Positions 24,814 to 31,519 of a stretch of 46,168 bases of DNA are shown here, one piece after another. This DNA comes from Terriglobia bacterium. Its GTDB lineage: Bacteria; Acidobacteriota; UBA6911. The stretch lies in the NCBI GenBank assembly GCA_020072565.1, contig JAIQGI010000049.1, positions 1-46,168 on the forward strand, in the 5' to 3' direction. Under the pieces are notes generated by a model. It was not told the origin of the DNA. It ran no database searches and saw only the letters and a list, made by a program, of their open reading frames with translations. Position numbers and translations under genes: made by a program. The stretch's first letter is position 1. The number at the start of each line of letters is the position of its first letter.

Positions 24814-26265
24814 TCAATATCTGGTCGTGACATAGGATCCAATGCGACTCGAGCAGGGGTAGCCGCTCTTGGTTTTGTGCGCCCTCAATGTCGAATCATA
24901 CTGCGAATGCTCGAACCTCTTGCCGCAGGAGACGCACTGAAAAACGTATCGGAGCTGTCCAGAGCGGCGTACAGAATACATATTTGGTCTTGAGGTTCGG
25001 GTTGGCCTCACAGAAGGAGATGACGTTCGCACCGCTCGAGAAATCTCCGGCACGTGTAGAGGGGCGGCGAGGCTGAGTTCCACTTCGTATCGCGGCCTGA
25101 ATGGCTGGCTGGTCGCGCGCGCTCCTAGGATTCGATCCACGCGATATGATCGATCCTGACCGTTGTCGCTACGAACGGCATAAAGAAGAATGTCCCCTGC
25201 CTTGGTGCGCCGCAGCGAATACGGTTCAATGAGCCTGGAGCCAACCCTGCCCTGCTCGTCGCGGTATTCAAGATCCACACAAAGACGGTTGGCGGCAGCA
25301 AAACGGACAATCTCGACAGGCGCTGCAATGCCCTCGGCACGCCACGAATGTGCCATTGTCGGCACACGCCATGCGGTGTCAATGTCGGTGCCGAGCGTTC
25401 CTATAGTTGGACGGCGCGGCGCGATCTCTTTGCGTTCGAGCCATGCGAAGACCGACGGCAGCTCATTCCAGAACGAGTCGAATGGCGGCAATCCTGCCAG
25501 CTGGTGTGCAAGCATTTGTTCCCAATCAGCACGCAACTCAGGGTGTTGAGGGCTTGAGAGCAAACTCGCGACCGTAGGGATCGCTATACCCTTGAATTCG
25601 CATTTGGCCGCAAGCGTAGTGCGGATTGACGCCCGGTTGATGTCCACGGCACGACGATAAAGGTGCACTACGTCGTACAGGTCGCGCGGCCGCTGGCGTT
25701 CCGCGAGCGCGCGCAGTTTTTCGGCAAACACCTCTTCAAAACAATACGCAAGCACTTCGATTCCACCCTCAGGTTCGTCGGTATAGGGGTGGTGGACGTG
25801 TCTGCGCTCGCCTTTGAGAACGACCCGCTCGTCATCTGTCAAGTCGAACCGGATCCGGGGCAAACTGGCCTGGCGCTGCATGGGTCCCCTGTAACCCAGT
25901 CGGCCCTGTGCCGACTTCTTGGCCCGAGGGTTTATGTACACTTCGAACACGCGCTCATTCTCCGGTAGTTCGATGCCCGATTGGTCATACACCCACTGCG
26001 TGATTTCCGAAAACAGCTGGCGCAGAACTGCGTCGTCCACATGGGAGCTGTCGAGCAGAGTGAAGTCGAGGTCTTCCGAAAACCGATAGGTCTCGAAGTA
26101 GCACTTCTTCAGACATGTGCCGCCCTTAAACAGCCAAGTATCCCGAGTTCTCGGATGGGATGAAATTCCAGCCAACATCCACCCGAGAACGTAATCCTTC
26201 TCTACCACGTTTGGGTCGATCCCCACCTCCCGGGCAAATCCTAGAATTTCTTCCTTGCCGATCAC
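24814..26265 (-). CDS. abiEii: AbiEii nucleotidyltransferase toxin with C-terminal WYL domain and zinc ribbon
   Basis: About 483 residues from a GTG that overlaps the antitoxin stop (GTGA). The N-terminal nucleotidyltransferase has FKGGTCLKK and SEDLDFTLLD (about residues 46-70), the catalytic motifs of the AbiEii/DUF1814 toxin family, and a later helical part FAEKLRALAERQRPRDLYDV. Unusually, a WYL-like domain follows (VEIVRFAAANRLCVDLEYRD to SYRVDRILGARAT), then a Ser/Arg-rich linker and a zinc ribbon with CVSCGKRF, a His and YPC. Classical AbiEii is about 300 residues without these additions. WYL domains usually sense ligands or nucleic acid, so the toxin may be regulated beyond its antitoxin (inference). 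Function expected: abortive infection or element maintenance. Confidence 0.88.
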   Translation of the reverse strand: MIGKEEILGFAREVGIDPNVVEKDYVLGWMLAGISSHPRTRDTWLFKGGTCLKKCYFETYRFSEDLDFTLLDSSHVDDAVLRQLFSEITQWVYDQSGIELPENERVFEVYINPRAKKSAQGRLGYRGPMQRQASLPRIRFDLTDDERVVLKGERRHVHHPYTDEPEGGIEVLAYCFEEVFAEKLRALAERQRPRDLYDVVHLYRRAVDINRASIRTTLAAKCEFKGIAIPTVASLLSSPQHPELRADWEQMLAHQLAGLPPFDSFWNELPSVFAWLERKEIAPRRPTIGTLGTDIDTAWRVPTMAHSWRAEGIAAPVEIVRFAAANRLCVDLEYRDEQGRVGSRLIEPYSLRRTKAGDILLYAVRSDNGQDRSYRVDRILGARATSQPFRPRYEVELSLAAPLHVPEISRAVRTSSPSVRPTRTSRPNMYSVRRSGQLRYVFQCVSCGKRFEHSQYDSTLRAHKTKSGYPCSSRIGSYVTTRY

Positions 26266-27074
26266 CGCACTGCCTCCTTCGAAAATCCTGCAGGCACCCA
26301 CAGCCGCCAACTGCTTACGAGCCGGTTTGCGGGAAGCTTAGGATCCAGCTTGGCGTTTCCCGCCGACAGGCGCGCCCGGCAAGCGTCGATGATCTCCTGT
26401 TCTCCTTCGAAAAACACGGAGGACAAATAGCCGAGTCGCTTGAACACCGCCTTGTTGCCGAGCTGGTCGGCATAACGAATTAGCATCTGCGTATCGCGAT
26501 GCTGAGAGCCGTAATAAGATTTGAGCACATCTATAACAGATCGGATACCCCCACCAAGAGCCGGCGTGTCGAGCATGTCCAGAATAGTTCGCGTTGGATC
26601 TGAAGTGTTAACTCGGACGGGCCCTCTCCAGACAGGTTTGAGGCCAAACATCGCGCGCTTTCTCACACTGCGCACGACGAATGAAGTTCCCTGAGCATCA
26701 ATCCGGCGTGCTCGCGGCCGACGTGAGGTAATGACCAAGGTTGAACGGAAAACTTGTTCGGTGAAGCCCCAGTATTCCGCGGCACTCCAACCTCCGATGT
26801 AGCATGGAGCGAAAATCTTGTCTGCCACCACCCACGCATCTTCCACTGCGATGTCCGGTGTGGATGATTCTAGCGGAACGGGGAGAAATAGACCTCGACG
26901 TACTCGCGTCAGCCAGCCGCGTGTTGCCCATCCAGCAAGCAACCGCGTTGCTTCCTTCCGGCTGACGCCCAGCGCTCTTGCGGCGTCATTGGCGGCAATA
27001 ACGCCTCTGATTTGGCGAAGGACCCTCGCCAGCCGATCGCGCGATGCACCCCTGAGGCCACCAAACTGGTCCAT
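26262..27074 (-). CDS. abiEi: AbiEi antitoxin / transcriptional regulator
   Basis: About 270 residues from the ATG at 27074 (MDQFGGLRGASRDRLARVLR). The N-terminal winged helix (GVIAANDAARALGVSRKEAT, then LAGWATRGWLTRVRRGLFLP) matches the AbiEi_4 antitoxin domain. The C-terminal AbiEi domain has YIGGWSAAEYWGFTEQVFRS, TRTILDMLDTPALGGG and the helical end. AbiEi proteins neutralise AbiEii and repress their own operon by binding inverted repeats at the promoter. The stop overlaps the toxin GTG by 4 bp, the standard antitoxin-first order. A longer in-frame start (27206) is less likely because the family begins near MDQF. Confidence 0.9.
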   Translation of the reverse strand: MDQFGGLRGASRDRLARVLRQIRGVIAANDAARALGVSRKEATRLLAGWATRGWLTRVRRGLFLPVPLESSTPDIAVEDAWVVADKIFAPCYIGGWSAAEYWGFTEQVFRSTLVITSRRPRARRIDAQGTSFVVRSVRKRAMFGLKPVWRGPVRVNTSDPTRTILDMLDTPALGGGIRSVIDVLKSYYGSQHRDTQMLIRYADQLGNKAVFKRLGYLSSVFFEGEQEIIDACRARLSAGNAKLDPKLPANRLVSSWRLWVPAGFSKEAVR

Positions 27075-27368
27075 ACTATATCCTGTGCAACGATACGATC
27101 TCCGTAAAAGAACTACGTTGCACATAATATACCATGAGAGGCTGAAATGTGACGGTTTTTTTCTCAATTTGTGATTCCCACCCTCCATAGCTCCGTCACG
27201 CAGCATTCTCTGAAGTGCTTTCTAAACAACAACTTATAATGACGTTTTGAAGCGGAGAAACCTGGTGCCACTTTGGGCCGTGGGGTTGTGCTTGCCAAGG
27301 TGGTCGGGAAACGGCGTCCAACCGCCTACGTGAACATTCCGTTATGTAATTAGGAAACAATATTTTGC

Positions 27369-27417
27369 GGTTTGGTAGCGACGGGTGGAATCGAACCACC
27401 GACCTTGGGGTTATGAA
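27369..27417 (-). repeat. 49-bp tRNA 3'-half fragment, copy 2 (candidate att site)
   Basis: Base-for-base identical to 19831-19879 and in the same orientation, 7538 bp away. Bases just outside the 49 bp differ on both sides. As with copy 1, there is no matching tRNA 5' half. The two copies bracket a unit containing ParA-Rep, hypothetical genes and AbiE, as expected for an integrated element bounded by direct repeats. Confidence 0.8.
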
Positions 27418-27529
27418 GGACAAAACGGCCGCAACCACAGCCTACAGCATCACATCCCAACCATAAGAATCAGGCATTTTCGCGCATTCGAGTCGGCTGG
27501 TCTTGGGTCTCTTCCGCTGCGGAACTGAC

Positions 27530-27597
27530 ACAAAACTAGCACAGCCTCGAATTAGCACAGTGGACTGACACAGCCGTTTGACACAGTCGGTTTGGCC
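27530..27597 (+). repeat. Five short direct repeats upstream of the second parA
   Basis: TGACACA, TAGCACAG, TAGCACAG, TGACACAG and TGACACAG occur in a row within about 65 bp, 70-135 bp upstream of the parA start. Spacing is roughly 11-16 bp. Such clusters before parA genes often serve as centromere or operator sites for partition proteins. No such cluster precedes the first copy. Confidence 0.5.
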
Positions 27598-27664
27598 GTG
27601 CCTTGTTCGGGCAGAACAACTTATACGGCCAGACCGATAACCTTCATCATGGAGATGTGAACCC

Positions 27665-28471
27665 ATGGCATACGTCATCACGCTTGCCAACGCCAAAGGT
27701 GGCTGCGGCAAGACCACCGTCGCCCTCAATCTCGCCATCTGCTTTGCCCGGGCGGGACACCGTACACTCGCGATCGACCTCGACCAGCAGGGAAATCTCA
27801 GCGCCGGCCTCGGCGTCGATCTCAACAAGCTCAGTCTAACGGCCCATCGCCTGATCATCAATGAGGTCTCCGAGATCCGCCGCTACCTCGTCGAGATCCG
27901 GCCTCAGCTGCATCTCGTGCCTAACTCCATCGATATCGAAGCCGACGATCTTCTGGAGGCGAAGAAAGTCAATCGGGAACTGCTTCTTCGCCGGCAGTTA
28001 AAACCAGTCCTGTCGGACTTCGATGTCGTATTGATCGACACGCCGCCGGCGATGCGGGCAGCCACAGTGAATGCCCTGGTCGTCGCGGACACAGTCCTGC
28101 TACCGATAGATAGTTCGTCGTTCGCCCTGCTGGGGATGAATCAGCTCCTTAAGACAATCGCTGCCATCAGCGAAACTCACAACCCGTCTCTAAAGATTCT
28201 CGTTCTGACCACTTTGTTCAATCGCCGACAAAATCTCGATCGCATGATCCGTCAGGAAGTCGAAGAATTTTTTGGAGCGAGCCTTGTACTCGAGTCGGTC
28301 ATTCACAGCTACGTCGGCGTCGCCGAGGCCACCGCCATGAAGAAAGGCGTGGTCGAGAGTTCCACGACGAGCGGGGCCACGTTCGACTTCATGAAACTGT
28401 TCAACGAATTGAAAAGGGAAATGAAACATGAACAAAAGGGACAGGGAGCAGTTGAGAGCATCAATCGCTAA
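27665..28471 (+). CDS. ParA-like partition ATPase (second copy)
   Basis: 268 residues, nearly identical to residues 1-255 of the 20125 product: NAKGGCGKTTVALN (deviant Walker A), IDLDQQGNLSAGLGV, VLIDTPPAMRAATVNALVV, ESVIHSYVGVAEATAMKKGV. ParA-family ATPases segregate plasmids or element copies by ATP-driven patterning on the nucleoid. The ATG follows GGAGATG. Its last 44 bp overlap the start of the next gene in another frame, so the two are co-translated. No parB-like gene is visible; the downstream protein may supply that function (inference). Confidence 0.9.
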   Translation: MAYVITLANAKGGCGKTTVALNLAICFARAGHRTLAIDLDQQGNLSAGLGVDLNKLSLTAHRLIINEVSEIRRYLVEIRPQLHLVPNSIDIEADDLLEAKKVNRELLLRRQLKPVLSDFDVVLIDTPPAMRAATVNALVVADTVLLPIDSSSFALLGMNQLLKTIAAISETHNPSLKILVLTTLFNRRQNLDRMIRQEVEEFFGASLVLESVIHSYVGVAEATAMKKGVVESSTTSGATFDFMKLFNELKREMKHEQKGQGAVESINR

Positions 28472-29231
28472 GGATCTGATCGAGGGCCAGGGCGAGCCTT
28501 CTCCGACGAGGGAACTGCTCATGCAGTATGCTCCCCTCGAAGGGATTGTCAGGGGCCCGGCCTGGGATGAAACGCCTCATCCCCGGCGCGCGCAGCCTGT
28601 GGAAAAGACCTTGGCACCACGTGCCACCGTGGCACGGAACGACAACTCAGCATGGCACGGTGCCACGGTGGCACGAGGTGCCAACAACAAAGATGATGAT
28701 GATAAAAAGAAAAGACAATCATCATCAAAGGGCGGAAAACTCGCTCGCTGCATTGACCCTGTGGAAAACCACAGTGGCGCGGCTGCGCCGCGCGAGAGAC
28801 AGGAGAATGCCGACAGGCATTTTGCGCTTGTTCGCGACGCCTACGAGAACGCCACCGGAAACACATGGAGCGACTCCGATTCCGGTGCCTATGAGGAAAA
28901 CGGCCTGGAGAAAGTGTCAGCGGAGAAAATCGTTTCAGCGATTGCTGCCGTAGCCCGGCGAACTCCAACAAAGATCAACTCGTTTCGCTATTTCGTGAGG
29001 GAGATTATGGCGCTCCCCGACCCGCGCAGCCGTGCCTGGCAGAAGACGCAGCTCGAAAAGGTCGTCCGCAGAGTTCGGGATAGCGCTGTCGGGCGTGCCG
29101 ACTACTCGCCTGGCGATTTCGTGGAAGACGTCAAGCGCGCCTGCGCCCGCGAAGACGTCCCATTCGACAACGATCTATTCTCTGAACTCGCGGGGTGCGG
29201 CAGTTGTCACTCCCGATCAACATCGATATAA
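28428..29231 (+). CDS. Rep-like protein, short version lacking the winged-helix segment
   Basis: 267 residues, starting MNKRDREQLRASIAKDLIEG with AAAAGGGAA upstream. It aligns to the second part of the 20125 product (DLI-GQGE, ELL-QYAPLEG, VEKTLA-ATVA) and the shared tail KINSFRYFVREIMALPDPRS, VGRADYSPGDFVEDVKRACA. The winged helix of copy 1 is absent: the sequence passes from one palindromic repeat cluster straight to the acidic/Lys/Ser tract. The repeats themselves may have mediated the deletion. The last ten or so residues differ from copy 1. It may be defective for DNA binding, or a different functional form. Confidence 0.8.
   Translation: MNKRDREQLRASIAKDLIEGQGEPSPTRELLMQYAPLEGIVRGPAWDETPHPRRAQPVEKTLAPRATVARNDNSAWHGATVARGANNKDDDDKKKRQSSSKGGKLARCIDPVENHSGAAAPRERQENADRHFALVRDAYENATGNTWSDSDSGAYEENGLEKVSAEKIVSAIAAVARRTPTKINSFRYFVREIMALPDPRSRAWQKTQLEKVVRRVRDSAVGRADYSPGDFVEDVKRACAREDVPFDNDLFSELAGCGSCHSRSTSI
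28612..28683 (+). repeat. Palindromic iteron-like repeats, copy 2
   Basis: Overlapping palindromes: TGGCAC-CAC-GTGCCA (28612-28626), TGCCACCGTGGCA (28622-28634), TGGCACGGTGCCA (28653-28665), TGCCACGGTGGCA (28661-28673) and TGGCAC-GAG-GTGCCA (28669-28683). The same motif marks copy 1, within coding sequence in both. Confidence 0.65.
28692..28726 (+). repeat. Inverted repeat hairpin, copy 2
   Basis: GATGATGAT (28692-28700) and ATCATCATC (28718-28726) with an A-rich loop. It is the counterpart of 21586-21617 and lies just after the palindromic repeats, as there. Confidence 0.6.
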
Positions 29232-29282
29232 TCGCATCTGGGTATTGAAGACCAACCCGTCTCAGAAAGGACTACTGACCGC

Positions 29283-29570
29283 ATGGGAGACTCCGGAGAA
29301 GGACTTGTCGACGCAAATTCGCGGCTTCAAGAACGAATGGAAGAGATCCAGGAAAGCCGCCGTATGATGAAAAAGGGAGGATCGAGTCTCGATCCCGAGA
29401 GGATTCGTGCACTGGAGTCGCTGCGCCTAGCCAAGGTCGATCTCGAACGGCAACTCTCGACGACTGTGCATGAAGCACGGCGCCTGCATTTACTGAACGC
29501 ACTCTCCGAGATCGACCGCCGTATCAGTGATTTCCAGACGGCTGTCGCGTCTAATTGCGAATCAAGATAA
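29283..29570 (+). CDS. Small coiled-coil hypothetical protein
   Basis: A 95-residue product beginning MGDSGEGLVDANSRLQERME, with a long run of charged heptad-like sequence (RIRALESLRLAKVDLERQLS, then LLNALSEIDRRISDF) that predicts a coiled coil. No family recognised. It lies 51 bp after the Rep-like gene and 9 bp before the YchJ gene on the same strand, so it may be co-transcribed with either. Confidence 0.55.
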   Translation: MGDSGEGLVDANSRLQERMEEIQESRRMMKKGGSSLDPERIRALESLRLAKVDLERQLSTTVHEARRLHLLNALSEIDRRISDFQTAVASNCESR

Positions 29571-29579
29571 GAAAAAGAG

Positions 29580-30068
29580 ATGGCCGATTGCCCCTGCGGA
29601 AGTGACAAACCATTCCCTGAGTGTTGTGAACCTTTTCTCAACGGCATAGCTAACGCCCCAACGGCAGAAGCTTTAATGCGCGCGCGGTATTCTGCTTACG
29701 TCACGGTAAATATCGACTTCATCGAGCGAACCTTTCATTCCAGCACCGGGGCTCAATTCGATCACGAGAGCGCGCGCAAATGGGCCGAAGGATCCCAGTG
29801 GCATGGTCTGGAGATACTCAAGATTATCGGCGGAAAAGAACAGGATGCCGAGGGAACCGTCGAGTTTATCGCGACATATTCCCAAAAAGATGAGGAGGTC
29901 AAGCACCAAGAGGTCTCTACATTCCGCAAAGAAGCTGGAGCCTGGACCTTCGTCGATGGCCGCATGTCGCATCGGCCATTTCGCCGAGATCAACCGAAAA
30001 TCAGCCGGAACGAGCTCTGCTACTGCGGCAGTGGGAAGAAATATAAAAAGTGCTGCGGGCTGAAATAG
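29580..30068 (+). CDS. ychJ: YchJ family protein with two SEC-C zinc-binding motifs
   Basis: A 162-residue member of the UPF0225/YchJ family. The N-terminal motif is CPCGSDKPFPECCEPF, the middle is an NTF2-like domain (TAEALMRARYSAYVTVNIDF, WHGLEILKI), and the C-terminal SEC-C motif is ELCYCGSGKKYKKCCG. The CxCx(8)CC pattern binds zinc and in SecA contacts SecB or ribosomes; the function of YchJ is not established. Length and all Cys residues are normal, so this is an intact gene. AAGAAAAAGAG precedes the ATG. Confidence 0.9.
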   Translation: MADCPCGSDKPFPECCEPFLNGIANAPTAEALMRARYSAYVTVNIDFIERTFHSSTGAQFDHESARKWAEGSQWHGLEILKIIGGKEQDAEGTVEFIATYSQKDEEVKHQEVSTFRKEAGAWTFVDGRMSHRPFRRDQPKISRNELCYCGSGKKYKKCCGLK

Positions 30069-31149
30069 GGCAATCGGTAGTTGAAAGAGAGAGGCCCCAT
30101 CTGTGATCGTCGAGGTCCAGCAGCGTGGCCAGGAACGCGCGGGTTACGGCGAGGAGCTCATGAACCGGCTCGCCGAGCGTCTCACCGCCAGGTTCGGTAA
30201 AGGCTTCGGGCCGCGCACCCTGCGCCGCGTGCGCCTCTTCTATCTCACCTTTCCCAAGGGTTCCGCGCTGCTTTCCGATCAGAGCGCTGTCGACAAATGG
30301 ACAGCGCTGTTGTCCAAATCCGCGACCATCGAGAGCGCCCTCTTCCCGCCTCATCTCGGCTGAACCCACTATCTCGTCCTGATGCGCATCGAGAACCCAG
30401 CAGCCCGTGGCTTCTACGAAATCGAGGCTGCTCGCGAGAACTGGGCCAGCCGTGAGCTCGAGCGCCAAGTGGCTTCGCTCCTCTTCGAACGCCTTGCCAG
30501 AAGCCGCGACAAGGACAAGGTCTTGGCTCTCGCGAAAAAGGGCCACGAGGTGGTCGTCCCGGGCGAGGTCAATGAACTTCCAGATCAGCCAATCGACCAC
30601 TTTTTCATCTGTGTGCGCAGACACGGGCGGCAGCGCCCGGCGGAAGGCGCCAATGGCCGGGTCCAGAAGCCCTGCTACGAGAATGCGGGCATACTCTCTT
30701 TTGAGAAAATCGAGCCATTGTGCGCATTGCGCCAGGCGTTTCTCCAGATTGTTTGAACCGGAAGCTGCCGGGAGGAAGTAAAAGCTGCTGATCATAGCGT
30801 CGTAGATGGGCAGGTGGGGATCGACCATGTGCGCCAGCTTCGTCGCGAAGGAGAACTCCAGCGTCTGACGCCCTCCACGGGTCGGATAAGCATACAGTTC
30901 GCGGGCAATGGCTACGGGATCCACCCCAGAGCCATTCTTGCAGTGCTCTAGCCGATCGAAGAAAGCAGTGCCATACGGGTCCCCGCAACGCATTCTCCAA
31001 AACGCTCGGAACCTCCGTTGATAATCGTCCAAGTCCGAAACATCCCTGTCATGAAGCGCGGAAAGGAGCCAATTGTAGCTCTCCAGGTCTCCTGAATTCT
31101 TGAACGCCTGAATGATGTCCTCGATTCGGGTGTTTATCATTCGATACAT
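30001..31149 (-). CDS. Hypothetical protein; genuine N-terminal part, C-terminal part reads antisense through a pseudogene
   Basis: The frame gives about 382 residues, but only the first 200 or so look native: MYRMINTRIEDIIQAFKNSG, RRFRAFWRMRCGDPYGTAFF, EFSFATKLAHMVDPHLPIYD, IWKFIDLARDD. Beyond about 30550 the frame is merely the reverse complement of the YhcG remnant and the end of ychJ, so the true C terminus was lost at a deletion junction. The FATKL-PxLPIYD pattern resembles a class of uncharacterised bacterial proteins; no function known to me. GGGAGGA lies just before the ATG at 31149; ATG 31140 is the alternative start. Confidence 0.55.
   Translation of the reverse strand: MYRMINTRIEDIIQAFKNSGDLESYNWLLSALHDRDVSDLDDYQRRFRAFWRMRCGDPYGTAFFDRLEHCKNGSGVDPVAIARELYAYPTRGGRQTLEFSFATKLAHMVDPHLPIYDAMISSFYFLPAASGSNNLEKRLAQCAQWLDFLKREYARILVAGLLDPAIGAFRRALPPVSAHTDEKVVDWLIWKFIDLARDDHLVALFRESQDLVLVAASGKAFEEERSHLALELTAGPVLASSLDFVEATGCWVLDAHQDEIVGSAEMRREEGALDGRGFGQQRCPFVDSALIGKQRGTLGKGEIEEAHAAQGARPEAFTEPGGETLGEPVHELLAVTRAFLATLLDLDDHRWGLSLSTTDCPISARSTFYISSHCRSSRARSG
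30103..30550 (+). pseudogene. YhcG/DUF1016 (PDDEXK nuclease family) remnant
   Basis: In frame: QQRGQERAGYGEELMNRLAE, RFGKGFGPRTLRRVRLFYLT, then TGA (30361-30363), then THYLVLMRIENPAARGFYEI and RELERQVASLLFERLARSRD. Relatives read LSWTHY here, so the conserved Trp codon TGG has become TGA. The first 40 or so residues and everything after KKGHEVV, including the nuclease domain, are missing. At the right edge it runs into the antisense gene at 30540-31149, suggesting a deletion junction near 30550. Confidence 0.85.
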
Positions 31150-31261
31150 CAATCCTCCCGGCGAAGGCTTTATGCTTGAGAAAACGCATGGATAGAATCC
31201 TGCAAAAGCCGGGAAATTTGCAATGATAATGCGTTAAAATTAAACGAGTGCACATATACGT

Positions 31262-31519
31262 ATTGGGCTCATCCACCCATACGAGATCCGCAAACTGACC
31301 ATCCCGGAAATCAAGGCGCTGGCCTCGTATCCGGAACGGTTCCAGTTTCTGGGCAGTTATCGCGACAGATGGGCGCGTGCAGGCAGCAGCGTGCCACCAC
31401 TGCTCATGAGGGCGATTGCAGAGCGGATCCGCTACGAGCTCCTCTCAAGTAGAAACATGAGGGGGCGACTCATGGAACAACCCGTCGGGCCTTTCATCTT
31501 AAATCCACAGTCCTTCTAA
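31262..31519 (+). pseudogene. C5-cytosine DNA methyltransferase, 3' remnant
   Basis: Without a start codon, the frame reads IGLIHPYEIRKLTIPEIKAL, ASYPERFQFLGSYRDRWARA, GSSVPPLLMRAIAERIRYEL and ends at TAA 31517-31519. The R(K/R)LTIPE, YxxRWxRxGxSVPP and MRAIAE blocks are motifs IX-X of Dcm-type C5 methyltransferases. The catalytic and SAM-binding parts are absent. It is a leftover of a restriction-modification or solitary methylase gene. Confidence 0.85.

Noticed and set aside
24540-24842. 100-codon minus-strand gene after the AbiE toxin
   Set aside because: No ribosome binding site, no motif, and it overlaps the toxin's 3' end.
27196-27438. 80-codon minus-strand frame through the second repeat
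   Set aside because: Its peptide is simply the tRNA fragment read as protein, and there is no ribosome binding site.
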